Source of the DNA: Prosthecobacter algae
GTDB taxonomy: Bacteria > Verrucomicrobiota > Verrucomicrobiia > Verrucomicrobiales > Verrucomicrobiaceae
NCBI RefSeq assembly: GCF_039542385.1
Contig: NZ_BAABIA010000003.1
Coordinates: forward strand, 186,001 to 250,000
DNA: 64,000 bases
Direction: 5' to 3'
In this document: positions 48,401 through 56,227 of the stretch, in pieces
Layout: each line of letters starts with the position of its first letter
How positions within the stretch are numbered: position 1 is the stretch's first letter
Notes under the pieces: model-generated
What the model saw: only the letters and a program-made list of their open reading frames with translations
Databases searched by the model: none
What the model was told of the DNA's origin: nothing
Position numbers and translations under genes: made by a program

Positions 48401-50974
48401 TGCCGAAACCAAGGCAAAGGAACCCGCATCTGCTCCTGACAAGGTGAGGCCATCCACCTCCAGAGAAGTCCCTGGCACGCTGTTAGCAAGCTTGAACACC
48501 TGATCCGCAGGATTCCCGCCCAGTTGCACATTACCCACGCTGACCGCTGGACCTCCGGTGTTCAGCACTTGATCCGCCGCATTTTTCACCACGATCTGCG
48601 GCGCAGTCCCCAGGACTTGCAGGGTAACCTGGCGGGTTAGTTGCAGATTGTTGAGCGTGTCTGTCAACAACACCTCTGCCTCATAGTTTCCCGCTGCCAA
48701 GTTAGCTGCGGATGCACTGAAGCCTACTGTAACAGTCACATTCTGACCGGCCGCCAAGGTTCCGGAGGAGGGACTCACCTGCACCCAAGGCTGGTCGGCC
48801 ACCGCTGTCCACGGAACGGACTCGGCCGAAGTGTTGCTCAAATCATAAGTTTTGGAAACCGGCGTGAACGGCCCTCCTGTGAAGCCTTCTGAAGCCAGAG
48901 GCCCCTCAGGAGTCAGCGCCAGGGCAGTCGGCCACACAGCACCGCTGATGATCAGAGAATAACCTTGGGAACCAAAGGTCAGGCTACCAGTATGATCCAC
49001 CGTGACGACGTACTCCCCGGCCTGGGCAGGAGCCGACACCAGCACCTGCTCCACATTGTCCACAGTGTTGATCCCTGTGGTCGCCACCGCCGTCAGTTGG
49101 GCATTCGTCCAGTCGCCCACATAGGGCATCACAAAAGGCCGGTGGGTGGCCCCGCCAGGGGCTGTCAGCCTGAGGTTCAAATCGTTGGTTAGGTCGCGTG
49201 TGCGATTGTCATGCGAAGAGGAGGACACACCCGCAGGGTCCGTCCAGCACAGCGTCACCCGGATGGGGCTGACACCATCCCAATAGAACGGATGGGTGTT
49301 GGAACCTCCCTGCGCCAGCACCTGCTCATTGATCTGCTGCATGCGCACATTGTCCGCCTCAGTCTTGATCAGATCTGCCGCCGCCTTGATGTTGATCAGC
49401 CCCCAGCCATACTCGTAGTCCGGTCCGGCCCGGCCAATGTCATTGGCGGTGTGAATGAGCAGCCCCTTTAGCGTACTGGCCTGCATGGCCTGCCCAGGGA
49501 AACGCTGCTGAAAATAATCCACCAGCAGCAGGGCGGATCCGCTCGCATTCGGGGCCGCCATGCTCGTGCCGCTCATCGACCCATAGGCACTGTCTCCCGT
49601 AGACAGGGCCGATGTCAGGCTGGCCCCATTGGCCACCACATCTGGCTTGATGCGACCGTCGTCCGCCGGGCCAGTGGAACTGAAGGCAGTGAGTGTTCCA
49701 TTGGCCGCATTCCGCAGGCCTGCACTCACCGCATCATTCGCCGCCCCGATGGTGATGACGTTTTTGCAGGTCTTCTCATTGTCCAGCACGTCGTAACCTG
49801 CCTTATAGGCACCATCACTTGCCGGATGCTGGGCCGGATCATAGGTGCGGATCGCCCCCCCTGACGATTGAGTCCAGTTGCCACCGGTCGCAGGCGGGTC
49901 GTCATTTCGGTCATTGCCGGATGACATGAAGGAAAGGAAGTACGGCAAATTATACAGCAATCCGTCCAGGGCCACGCTGGTGGAATCATATCGGCCAAAT
50001 CTCGTCTCCACATCATTCGCCGGATTGCCATCATCGGTAAACAGCCCGTACCAAGTGGCCGTTTCAGGCCGCCAGCCGCTGATGAAACCATAGGAGTGGT
50101 TCGAAATGTAAATCTTCCCCGCTTCCCCGGGTGCCGCAGCTCCCGCCGCCACCATCTCGGAATTGTCATTGGTCGAGTCGTAGGCATCAATGACCGCCCC
50201 TGGGGCCATCCCGAGAGAGGTGGCTGAAGCCCCACGCGCCAGCATGGTGCCCGCCACGTGGCTGGCATGATCTGAAAGGGTCGTGCTGCCGTCCTTGATC
50301 GTGATCCGCACTCCTGGGCCGAACTCTTGGTGGCTCGTCCGTGGAATTCCCCCCGCCTCCCAAAGCCCCATTTTGAGGCCGCTGCCCGTCACATTAAACG
50401 GAGCCGTGGAGCGCACCAAGTTGGCCCCAGAGCTGATGGCGGCATTCACATTGTGGTCCGCACGGTAAAGCGGCCTATCGCCCTCAAATCCCACCAAGAT
50501 CGCCTTCGTCCCGCCCGGTTCGTGGACAATCATCGGGAAACCCAGCCGTTCCGCCTTGAGGCGAGTGGCCTCCATCTCGGTGTCTTCGATCTGCCGCAAC
50601 TGTTTGACCAACTGCTCTCTTTTGGCCGGGTCCGTGAGGTCAATCTTCTGGGACAGCAAAGCCGCTGCCGGGGAAAGGCCGATCTGCGGTTCAGTCACCG
50701 CCTGTGGTTGCGGACTCTCCACTCGCACCTTCACGTCATCGGCCAATGGCGGCTGTATCACACTGCCAGCCGCCGCCGTTTCCGTGATGCTTTTGGATAA
50801 CGGCACGCGTTCATCCCCAGATTCCTGCTGGGCTGATGGCTCTGCCTTACTTGCTGCCAGTGCAGACGCTGCCTCTTTGCTGATTTTGGAAGGAAAACCT
50901 CCAGACCACTTCAGGCCAGCCAGGATCATGACAAGAGCCACCGGCAGTAGGAGAAGGCGCGACTGAATTTTCAC
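42410..50974 (-). CDS. Giant S8 (subtilisin-like) surface protein with 14 RCC1 repeats and Ig/cadherin-type domains
   Basis: The 2854-residue protein begins at a GTG with a signal peptide or anchor (LLLLPVALVMILAGL). Residues 195-540 are a subtilisin domain: catalytic His H236 in DHASHVAGT, Ser S471 in GTSMAAPN, but the usual Asp is E206 in GLWEAGG. A P-domain-like and ASPM/choice-of-anchor-type region follows, then residues 1000-1680 hold 14 RCC1 units (LWAWG-type). Next come cadherin-type domains (VNDRPVAVG, FTFAVSDG), three Ig-like domains (YQWVKAG, YQWRKDG, LVWTDDGG), a putative-Ig domain (LPAGLKIDPLTGIISG), and a C-terminal verrucomicrobial beta region. It is probably secreted or surface-attached. 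No sorting tail was recognised. Confidence 0.88.
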   Translation of the reverse strand: MKIQSRLLLLPVALVMILAGLKWSGGFPSKISKEAASALAASKAEPSAQQESGDERVPLSKSITETAAAGSVIQPPLADDVKVRVESPQPQAVTEPQIGLSPAAALLSQKIDLTDPAKREQLVKQLRQIEDTEMEATRLKAERLGFPMIVHEPGGTKAILVGFEGDRPLYRADHNVNAAISSGANLVRSTAPFNVTGSGLKMGLWEAGGIPRTSHQEFGPGVRITIKDGSTTLSDHASHVAGTMLARGASATSLGMAPGAVIDAYDSTNDNSEMVAAGAAAPGEAGKIYISNHSYGFISGWRPETATWYGLFTDDGNPANDVETRFGRYDSTSVALDGLLYNLPYFLSFMSSGNDRNDDPPATGGNWTQSSGGAIRTYDPAQHPASDGAYKAGYDVLDNEKTCKNVITIGAANDAVSAGLRNAANGTLTAFSSTGPADDGRIKPDVVANGASLTSALSTGDSAYGSMSGTSMAAPNASGSALLLVDYFQQRFPGQAMQASTLKGLLIHTANDIGRAGPDYEYGWGLINIKAAADLIKTEADNVRMQQINEQVLAQGGSNTHPFYWDGVSPIRVTLCWTDPAGVSSSSHDNRTRDLTNDLNLRLTAPGGATHRPFVMPYVGDWTNAQLTAVATTGINTVDNVEQVLVSAPAQAGEYVVTVDHTGSLTFGSQGYSLIISGAVWPTALALTPEGPLASEGFTGGPFTPVSKTYDLSNTSAESVPWTAVADQPWVQVSPSSGTLAAGQNVTVTVGFSASAANLAAGNYEAEVLLTDTLNNLQLTRQVTLQVLGTAPQIVVKNAADQVLNTGGPAVSVGNVQLGGNPADQVFKLANSVPGTSLEVDGLTLSGADAGSFALVSAPVGAALASTDSLPFIVRFNPQRAGAHSATLTITTNDPDDGPFIVFLTATATAAPGPAQTIAVAKISPRATSGGPFQLPAVATSGLPLTYTLLAGPATVNADGLVTPGGSTGAVTIQISQPGNGQYAAAVPVTVTFVLTDQPYRFAKVSVANTGSHTLAIGLDGRLWAWGLGSFGQLGQGSTATRFTPETTGSATDWAEVSAGGNHSLAIKTNGSLWAWGSSSSGQVGDATTVSKFTPIQIDPGPWIAISAGTNCSYAIKANGTLWAWGGNISGELGIGSTGSRTIPTQVGSLSDWQSVSSGSSHCLAVKKDGTLWAWGLGTNGQLGTGSLVSSTSPVQIGSATNWWKAAGGGVHSLALRRDGTLWSWGFSGNGQLGSGSTTATSTPNQVGTATDWVEVDASTNHSAGVRRDGSAWAWGRNSEAQIGNGNQVNQLAPVKINVLGDDWRFIEAGPTSGGALLADGTFVGWGDGLGYVGKSSRQLVRAIGPMAWADFSSRNTNTLLTKTDGSLWGFGSSSTGQMGNNSINPQDLIRIGAVSTWQTVQTGQFHSGGIQQNGSLWMWGFNSGGQIGDGTTTVRYLPLPVALGSTWRKLSLGNSHSMAIRSDGTLWAWGTNTAGEFGDGGTVSRTSPVQVGSETNWAQLSASSFYSLALKEDGSLWATGTNNVGQLGLEDFTTRTSFTQVGTGKDWAQIATTTSSSFAIKTDGSLWAWGTNSSGQLGLGNTTSRSVPVRVGTDNDWRQVTCNTTWTAALKQDGSLWTWGNNSTYQQGVAIDGSISSPRRVGNSTGWVAVQAGNVHLVAMRADGSIWTAGYSGSFRLTSGGGRSAFVQAPILPALQPQNILPLPTGFRSGRILASSGLPVELEIVSGSGSIAGDLFTHTGAVGSTTVVMAWQRGDETAWNAALPTQFSITTQDITFQTIAEQTCGTPLVLGATASSGLPVSYAITEGADIASLNGNTVTFHAAGTVTIQANQAGGGNGLAAADPVSRTFTVVKGEQVISFGGQVPTQSSFASTVALQASSSRGLTPVEFAVVSGPGTLNGSQLSFTQVGVVVVRAAQAGNDAFLPAEVTMEITAFNTLPVASGAAFTLDEDMTITGTAAATDVENTPLAYAVVTGPEHGALLLNPNTGAFSYTPTAHYFGGDSFSFKVNDGLADSNIATVTLTVNAVNDRPVAVGQALSTLDYLPLAITLAGQDVETPGLQFSIVTPPAHGSLTGTAPGLVYTADQGYAGTDSFTFAVSDGELTSMVGTVSIQVSVVGITFIQHPLSKKVSETEDVTLEVEVTGSKPITYQWVKAGQPLPGETGATLTLTDVTAADAGLYHVWVTNPVRLFESQGATVSVIGGLPEILVQPEHQLAVVGTEVVLGVQALGKPPLRYQWRKDGKTVAGATQAELRLPAVQLAQAGNYTVVVSSAEPRTSLVAKVGVAENPGKTILVTEGGNTSWSFKTAGEGLSLVWTDDGGELSENPRRVISSDAKKISLTDAELEDAGLYVCKVFGPGGELDAGTHDLRVINGAPDVTPLQSGDALPPSIVGEDYEFEVPMSADEHRSPASFAATGLPAGLKIDPLTGIISGRVTASKSTPYAVKITAKNLLGSDVVNVALLVSPLPAGSIGTFVAPLPRHAFNDDLGGRLDLVTTSTGSFSGKLTLGGRKPISFKGGLLSMSSAPGSRPAGAITVSQPAPLSPLELSFVLDPETCLMAATLTDGSAPVVFEGWKSTWSVRDPADAFDGLYNLGLTGEAGEDIPVGRGFAAVTVAKAGSLKLAGKTGDGEALLGSTFLGPQGQILVFQTMYKTPLKGSLVGTLQIKKGANHQDDQDNTIDGEVTWSRPAGTGRTYPRGFGPLNLDAVGQRYLPPTSPNIVLGLADSPDNAWLRFTGAGIESSSTRPDMAFQITPFHQMLLPKAGAEKNPGRVTLKLNAKTGQLSGTFLLVDEGPPGSSAPVQRKGTYEGLIYTDAEGRRGYGFFLLPGLPETVSQPAASTPVLSGQMRLESP
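45965..47970 (-). repeat. RCC1 tandem-repeat-coding region (14 units)
   Basis: About 2 kb codes for 14 units of roughly 47-50 residues, each with a variant of DGSLWAWG...GQLG. The DNA copies are diverged, so they are old. Fourteen units equal two seven-bladed propellers. Confidence 0.8.
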
Positions 50975-51066
50975 GCCACGTTTTTATGAACCCCCTAATT
51001 CAAAAACAAGGCAAAACACCCAAGATGCTAAAGAAAATACCGATTAACCAAAATCCACTCATCACC

Positions 51067-51099
51067 CAAAAAAAGGACAGGCCCCAAAAGGCCTGTCCT
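51067..51099 (-). terminator. Intrinsic terminator after the aminotransferase gene
   Basis: AGGACAGGCC (51074-51083) pairs perfectly with GGCCTGTCCT (51090-51099). On the minus strand it is followed by a run of seven T. It lies 35 bases beyond the aminotransferase stop. Confidence 0.9.
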
Positions 51100-51133
51100 C
51101 ACAAAATCACCCTTAATCGGGCTCGGTCGCTAA

Positions 51134-52300
51134 TTAATGCTGGCCGCAGAACTCTTCAAAGCGGTCCATGCCCGCATTGATGACGTCCAGGCCCGTGGCA
51201 TAGCTGAAGCGCACGGTGTATTCAGCACCGAAGGCGACGCCAGGAACGGCGGCGACTTTGCCTTTGCTCAGCAGCTTCTCGCAGAAGTTCACGGACTTGA
51301 TGCCGATCGGCTCGATGCCGACGAGGAAGTAGAACGCGCCCTGAGGCTCGATCACCTTGACGTTCTTGATCGCCTGCAGGCGGCTCAGCATATACTGGCG
51401 GCGCACATCGAACTCATCGCGCATGTCTGCCACGATCTGCTGGTCACCCTGAAGGGCCGCAATCGCACCATACTGGGCAAACGAGGTCGGGTTGCTGGTG
51501 GTGTGGCTCTGGATCGTGTCGATCGCGTCAGCGATTTTCTTTGGTGCAGCCGTGTAGCCCAGGCGCCAGCCCGTCATCGCGTAGGCTTTGGAGAAGCCGT
51601 TGATCGTGATGGTGTGGTCGAAGATGTCCTTGCTGATGCTGGCAATGCTGACGTGCTTGTTGTCGCCATAGACCAGCTTCTCGTAGATTTCATCGGAGAG
51701 GATGAGGATGTCTTCAGCCGTGGCGATTTCGCCTAGGGCCTGGAGCTCTTCCTTGCTGTAAACGGACCCAGTCGGGTTGCCGGGGCTGTTGATGATGATC
51801 ATCTTGGTCATCGGGGACATGGCGTCCTCGAACTCTTCCGGGGTGATCTTCCAGTCGTTTTCCAGCTTGGTTTCCACCACCACCGGGATGCCGCCGACGA
51901 GCTTCACCATTTCAGGGTAGCTGGTCCAGTAAGGAGCCGGGATAATGACTTCGTCGCCAGGATTCACGCAGGCGGCGATGGCGTTGTAGCAGCTATGCTT
52001 GGCACCGCAGTTCACGCTGATCTGGGAAGGATCATACTGGATGCCGTTGTCGATCAGCAGCTTTGCCGCCAGGGCTTCACGCAGTTCGATCAGGCCGGAG
52101 CTTTCCGTGTAGCGGGTCTTGCCGGTGTTCAGCGCCTCGATGGCCGCAGCGGTGATGTGGGCGGGGGTGTCAAAGTCAGGCTCACCCGCACCAAAGCTCA
52201 ATACGTCCACACCCTGCTTCTTCAGTGCCTTCGCCTGGCTGGTGATGGCTAAGGTCATGGAGGGCGAAAGTTCGGCGATGTTTTTGGCGATGAAGTCCAT
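51134..52300 (-). CDS. PLP-dependent aminotransferase, aspartate aminotransferase-like (class I)
   Basis: The 388-residue protein follows class I aminotransferases of the Thermus/Bacillus aspartate aminotransferase (Ib) group: FGAGEPDFDTPAHI, the aromatic block INCGAKHSCYNA-like VNCGAKHS, INSPGNPTGSVYSKEEL, LSDEIYEKLVYG, and the PLP lysine in GFSKAYAMTGWRLGY. The start MDFIAKNIAELSPSMTLAI fits the family. It probably transfers the amino group of aspartate or glutamate; exact acceptor uncertain. It is monocistronic, with its own terminator. Confidence 0.93.
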   Translation of the reverse strand: MDFIAKNIAELSPSMTLAITSQAKALKKQGVDVLSFGAGEPDFDTPAHITAAAIEALNTGKTRYTESSGLIELREALAAKLLIDNGIQYDPSQISVNCGAKHSCYNAIAACVNPGDEVIIPAPYWTSYPEMVKLVGGIPVVVETKLENDWKITPEEFEDAMSPMTKMIIINSPGNPTGSVYSKEELQALGEIATAEDILILSDEIYEKLVYGDNKHVSIASISKDIFDHTITINGFSKAYAMTGWRLGYTAAPKKIADAIDTIQSHTTSNPTSFAQYGAIAALQGDQQIVADMRDEFDVRRQYMLSRLQAIKNVKVIEPQGAFYFLVGIEPIGIKSVNFCEKLLSKGKVAAVPGVAFGAEYTVRFSYATGLDVINAGMDRFEEFCGQH

Positions 52301-52497
52301 AATGGGAAAAGGTGCGGATCTAAGTGGTTGTGCAGGGGGGCCCCTCGGGAAGGGCTGGCTAAAAAGGAGCGGCGAGCGGGTTTGTCAACGCTGGGGGTGG
52401 CGAAGACGGCATCACTTGTAGCCAGTTTTCTGGCCACTGACGAGGCAAAAAGCCATTGAAAAGTTTCTTCCCCCTTCCGCAGGCACCAGTCGGTGCT

Positions 52498-53250
52498 TCA
52501 ATACGTCGCCCGTCCCCCGGAAAGATCGAAGACTGCCCCCGTCGTAAACGAGCACTCCTCCGAGCACAGCCAGGCCACCAGGGCTGCCGCCTCATGTTTC
52601 TGCCCAAAGCGGCCCATTGGGATCTTGGAAAGCATGTAGTCAATGTGCGCCTGGGTCATCTGCAGTAGAATGTCCGTCTCGATCACTGCCGGTGTAATGC
52701 AGTTGACCAGGATGTTCGAAGTCGCCAATTCCTTGCCCAGGCTCTTCGTCAGGGCAATCACCCCGGCCTTTGAGGCACTGTAGTGCGCTGCGTTCGGATT
52801 CCCCTCCTTACCCGCCACCGAGGCCACATTGACGATTCGGCCGTAGCCATTTGCCAGCAGGTGCGGAATGACGGCCCGGCAGCACAAAAACGACCCCGTA
52901 AGATTGATATCCATCACACGCCGCCAGTCCTCCGGCCTCAGTTCCCAGGTCTTCGCATTGTTCCCCGCGATGCCTGCATTGTTGACCAGAAGATCTATCT
53001 TGCCCAGGGCATCCAACGTTTTTTGGGCCGCCGCTTCCGTGGACTCCGCACTGGTCACATCCACCTGGGCCGTGGCCACCTCTCCGAGTGGGGACAGCAC
53101 CGCCTGTGCCTGCCCCAGAGCCTCCGCATCCACATCCCAGAGGCAGACCGAGGCCCCCGACTGTAGCAGACGTTCTGCGATGGCGTAGCCGATGCCTCGG
53201 GCGCTGCCGGTGACGATGGCCTTGCGGCCAGAAAGTGGGAGAGCATTCAT
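52498..53250 (-). CDS. SDR-family oxidoreductase (FabG-like)
   Basis: The 250-residue protein has the NAD(P) motif TGSARGIG, NNAG at the end of strand four, and the catalytic YSASK (Tyr and Lys) preceded by a Ser in VASVAGKEG, with an ending DLSGGRATY. All SDR catalytic residues are present. It is FabG-like but could act on a sugar or ketone. It is divergent from the FkbH-type gene with about 220 bases between starts, so it may belong to the same cluster. ATGs at 53250 and 53259 are both possible. Confidence 0.9.
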   Translation of the reverse strand: MNALPLSGRKAIVTGSARGIGYAIAERLLQSGASVCLWDVDAEALGQAQAVLSPLGEVATAQVDVTSAESTEAAAQKTLDALGKIDLLVNNAGIAGNNAKTWELRPEDWRRVMDINLTGSFLCCRAVIPHLLANGYGRIVNVASVAGKEGNPNAAHYSASKAGVIALTKSLGKELATSNILVNCITPAVIETDILLQMTQAHIDYMLSKIPMGRFGQKHEAAALVAWLCSEECSFTTGAVFDLSGGRATY

Positions 53251-53472
53251 GGAGAGCATCTCACTACGGCCCCCGGCAAGATTTTCTTCAGGGTGATCCA
53301 ATCGCCCCAGCATTATCGATCACCGAAAATGATCTCAGAGTCGGCCCTCATCGTGCGAATCACCCAAAGAACCTCGGCAGCCTGTTTAGCGGTTCGCCGG
53401 AACAATCCGCCCTTGTGCTAAAGCAGATGCTATCCTAATCAGCAGGCCAAGCTCCTTTCCCCTTTCATTCCC

Positions 53473-55275
53473 GTGTCTTCGTCGGCGATCCCAGCACGCA
53501 AAACCCCGGGCCCTCTGACCCGAGCTGAGTTCGTCCAACAGGCCGCAGCGATCCAGGCCACACCGGACCCGGCACTCACCCCGATCAAGGTGGCCATCCT
53601 GTCCACCTTCACCGTGGACCTCATGAAACCCTGCCTCATCGTTGAAGGCGCAGCCCAAGGGTTTTTGCTGGACCTTTGGTTAGGCCCCTTCGGCCAGATC
53701 GAGCAGCAGGTCTTTGATCCCGGCAGCCAGCTCTATCAGGCCAGCCCTCAGACGGTGCTCCTCATTGCCCGGCTTGAAGACTGGGCCCCTGATGTGGCGT
53801 ATCGTTTTGTCAGCTTGTCGGCCGAAGCACTCGCTGAAGCCAAAACCCGGCTCATTTCCCGGTTTCAACAGGTCCTGGAGCAAATCCGGCAAAAGACTCA
53901 GGCCACGGTTTTGGTCGCCAATTTCCCTGCCCTGCCCTGGCTGGCCGCCGGCTTGGCAGATCCTTCCCTCCCCACGTCCCAATCCAGCTTCATCCAGCAA
54001 CTCAATGAGGCCCTGGCCGAAGTCTGCGCCCGCCTGCCCGGCACTGCCATTCTAGATACGGCCCGCGTCGCGGCCGAGGTGGGCCTGCGCCATTGGAGCG
54101 ATGAACGCATGACCTACCTGGCCAAGGCCCCCCTCAGCCTGGAGGCCATGAGCTCCCTGTCAGCCGCCTTTGCCCGCAGGCTCCGCTCTCTCACCGTCAC
54201 TCCCAAAAAATGCTTGGTGCTGGATCTCGACAACACCCTTTGGGGAGGGGTTCTTGGCGAAGCAGGGCTCGACGGCATCGCCCTCGGCCCCGATTATCCC
54301 GGCAATGTCTTTGTGGACTTTCACAAGCGCGTGCTGGCCCTGCGTGACTGCGGCGTGCTTCTGGCTGTCGCCAGCAAAAACAATGCTGAGGATGCCATCC
54401 AGGCGCTCGACCAACATCCCGCCTCGCTGCTGCGCAGTGAACATTTCTCCGCCTTTGAAGCCCACTGGGAAGACAAGGCCACCAGCCTGCGCCGCATCGC
54501 CAGCAGCCTGAACATTGGCACCGATGCCCTCGTCTTCTTTGATGACAATCCCACCGAGCGCGAATGGGTACGTAGCCAATTGCCCGAGGTGACCGTGATC
54601 GAAGTCCCCGCCAGCCCTCTGGGTTACGCCAAGGCCCTGGCAGAATGCTGCTGCTTTGACTTCGCCGGACTCGTCCAGGAAGATCTCCAGCGCGCCGGCC
54701 TTTACCAAAAGGAGTCTCAACGACAGGAAATGCAGGCCCAGGCGGCCTCCCTGGAGGATTTCCTGGCGGGCCTCGAAATGAAGATCACCGCCGGTCTGGC
54801 CGATGAAGCCGTGCTGCCACGCATCGTTCAATTACTGGGCAAAACCAATCAGTTCAATCTGACCACACGCAGACACAGCGCAGCAGATCTTCAGACCTTG
54901 CTGGATGCCGGTTCCCAGATCCTCTGGTTCCGAGTTAAGGACAAATTTGGTGACAATGGCGTCGTCGGCGTATTGATCGCCTGCCCCACCGAAACCGAGG
55001 GCGGATGGTATCTGGACAGCTTTCTGATGAGTTGCCGGGTGATCGGGCGGCAGGTGGAAACCGCCATGCTGGCCATCCTGGAAAGACTTCTCGCCAGTCA
55101 AGGTGCGACCACCCTGACAGCCGACTTTTTCCCCACGGCGAAAAACCAGCCTGCCGCCACTTTCCTGGCAGACCATGGTTTCGAAAACAACGGCTCCCAA
55201 TGGATATTATCATTGGCAAAGCCGCGTCCTCTCCCTGACTGTCTTCAACTCGAAGGCCCCTTCACTCAGTTATGA
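53473..55275 (+). CDS. FkbH-type HAD-IIIC protein with N-terminal SGNH-like and C-terminal GNAT-like domains
   Basis: The 600-residue protein starts at GTG. Residues 40-220 look like an SGNH-type domain, then an HAD-IIIC domain with nucleophile D251 and D253 in LVLDLDNTLWGGVLGE, SKNN in ASKNNAEDA, and FFDDNPTEREWV, then a C-terminal acyltransferase-like domain (LLGKTNQFNLTTRR, DNGVVGVLIA). This is the FkbH architecture: in polyketide pathways it takes 1,3-bisphosphoglycerate, dephosphorylates it and loads glyceryl on an acyl carrier protein. Here the ACP gene overlaps its stop by four bases, supporting that role. The final product is not known. No SD. Confidence 0.88.
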   Translation: MSSSAIPARKTPGPLTRAEFVQQAAAIQATPDPALTPIKVAILSTFTVDLMKPCLIVEGAAQGFLLDLWLGPFGQIEQQVFDPGSQLYQASPQTVLLIARLEDWAPDVAYRFVSLSAEALAEAKTRLISRFQQVLEQIRQKTQATVLVANFPALPWLAAGLADPSLPTSQSSFIQQLNEALAEVCARLPGTAILDTARVAAEVGLRHWSDERMTYLAKAPLSLEAMSSLSAAFARRLRSLTVTPKKCLVLDLDNTLWGGVLGEAGLDGIALGPDYPGNVFVDFHKRVLALRDCGVLLAVASKNNAEDAIQALDQHPASLLRSEHFSAFEAHWEDKATSLRRIASSLNIGTDALVFFDDNPTEREWVRSQLPEVTVIEVPASPLGYAKALAECCCFDFAGLVQEDLQRAGLYQKESQRQEMQAQAASLEDFLAGLEMKITAGLADEAVLPRIVQLLGKTNQFNLTTRRHSAADLQTLLDAGSQILWFRVKDKFGDNGVVGVLIACPTETEGGWYLDSFLMSCRVIGRQVETAMLAILERLLASQGATTLTADFFPTAKNQPAATFLADHGFENNGSQWILSLAKPRPLPDCLQLEGPFTQL

Positions 55276-55511
55276 CACCCGATCAGATTCAGAAACTCCA
55301 CTCGGTGCTCGCCGCCATCCTTTCTCTCCCGGTGACCGAAATCACCGATGACCTCAGCCCCGACACCCAGCCTGCCTGGGACTCGGTGACTCATCTCAGC
55401 CTTGTGATGGCCGTGGAGGAAGCTTTCAACGTATCCTTCACGCCCGAAGAGACACTGGACATGACTTCGGTGAAACTTATCCGCCTTCTGCTTGAGGAAA
55501 AAGGGATCTGA
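55272..55511 (+). CDS. Acyl carrier protein
   Basis: The 79-residue protein has the four-helix ACP layout with phosphopantetheine Ser38 in PAWDSVTHLSLVMAVEE. It differs from a fatty-acid ACP (DSL replaced by DSV) and has the short, cluster-type look of dedicated carriers that pair with FkbH proteins. Its ATG overlaps the FkbH stop (ATGA), so translation is probably coupled. It is likely charged with a glyceryl or other short acyl group by the FkbH protein. Confidence 0.9.
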   Translation: MTPDQIQKLHSVLAAILSLPVTEITDDLSPDTQPAWDSVTHLSLVMAVEEAFNVSFTPEETLDMTSVKLIRLLLEEKGI

Positions 55512-55612
55512 GCTTTGGCATGGAAGGGTTTCTGGAGGAAAGTATCCAAGGTTCCATCTTGCATAGCGCATGAAAACGGTTCTCTGACAGGCGACACTCC
55601 CTCTCAACGGCC

Positions 55613-56212
55613 ATGACAGCTTCAGCCTCTCCTTTGCCAAAATCCACACAGGAACTGCGGGCCATCCTGGCCTGTGACCTCTTCCGTCAGGAAGGAAAAG
55701 GCGGCAAAGGCCACTTCCTGAAGCATTTCATCAACAATCCGGGCTTTCGATATGTGGTTCTGTTCCGCCTCTGCCAGTTCTTGCGGCAGTCGGCCTGGAG
55801 CAAGTGGACCTTACACCCATTGGCCTTGCTTTGGTTTCAACGGGTGGGCCGCATCTATGGCATCCGCGTGCCACTGAGCTGCAAGGTGGGGCCAGGTTTC
55901 TTCATCGCCCACTGGGGCTGCATCTGGGTGAATCCAGGGGTGACGATTGGCAAGAACCTCACTCTCACCCACGCCGTGACCTTGGGCCGTGCCAGCCGGG
56001 GAGCCACCTGCGGCGTGCCCACCATCGGTGACAATGTCTATCTTGGCCCCGGAGCCTGCGTTTCCGGCACCATCACCATCGGCAATCACTCCCTGGTTTC
56101 CGCCAACTCCGTCGTGCTGCAGGACGTGCCGGAGAACGGCGTCGTCATCGGCGTGCCTGCCCGGCTGTTCTCTTCCAGCGGTTCCGAAGGCTACGTGACC
56201 CATACTGTTTAA
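55613..56212 (+). CDS. Left-handed beta-helix acyltransferase (serine O-acetyltransferase-like)
   Basis: The 199-residue protein has an N-terminal helical region with an aromatic patch (FRYVVLFRLCQFLRQSAW), then hexapeptide repeats (IGKNLTLTHAVTLG, IGDNVYLGPGACVSGTITIGNH) and the active-site-like His in FFIAHWGCIWVNPG. It resembles CysE, but the N-terminal half is shorter and the context is an ACP cluster. Such proteins in polysaccharide clusters O-acylate sugars. A role in moving the acyl group from the adjacent ACP to a sugar or alcohol is inferred. Confidence 0.85.
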   Translation: MTASASPLPKSTQELRAILACDLFRQEGKGGKGHFLKHFINNPGFRYVVLFRLCQFLRQSAWSKWTLHPLALLWFQRVGRIYGIRVPLSCKVGPGFFIAHWGCIWVNPGVTIGKNLTLTHAVTLGRASRGATCGVPTIGDNVYLGPGACVSGTITIGNHSLVSANSVVLQDVPENGVVIGVPARLFSSSGSEGYVTHTV

Positions 56213-56227
56213 CTGCCCTCTCCCCAC

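Noticed and set aside
41296..56212. Idea that the beta-helix acyltransferase at 55.6 kb is cysE paired with cysK
   Set aside because: They are 13 kb apart on opposite strands; the acyltransferase lies in an ACP cluster and lacks the long CysE N-terminal domain.
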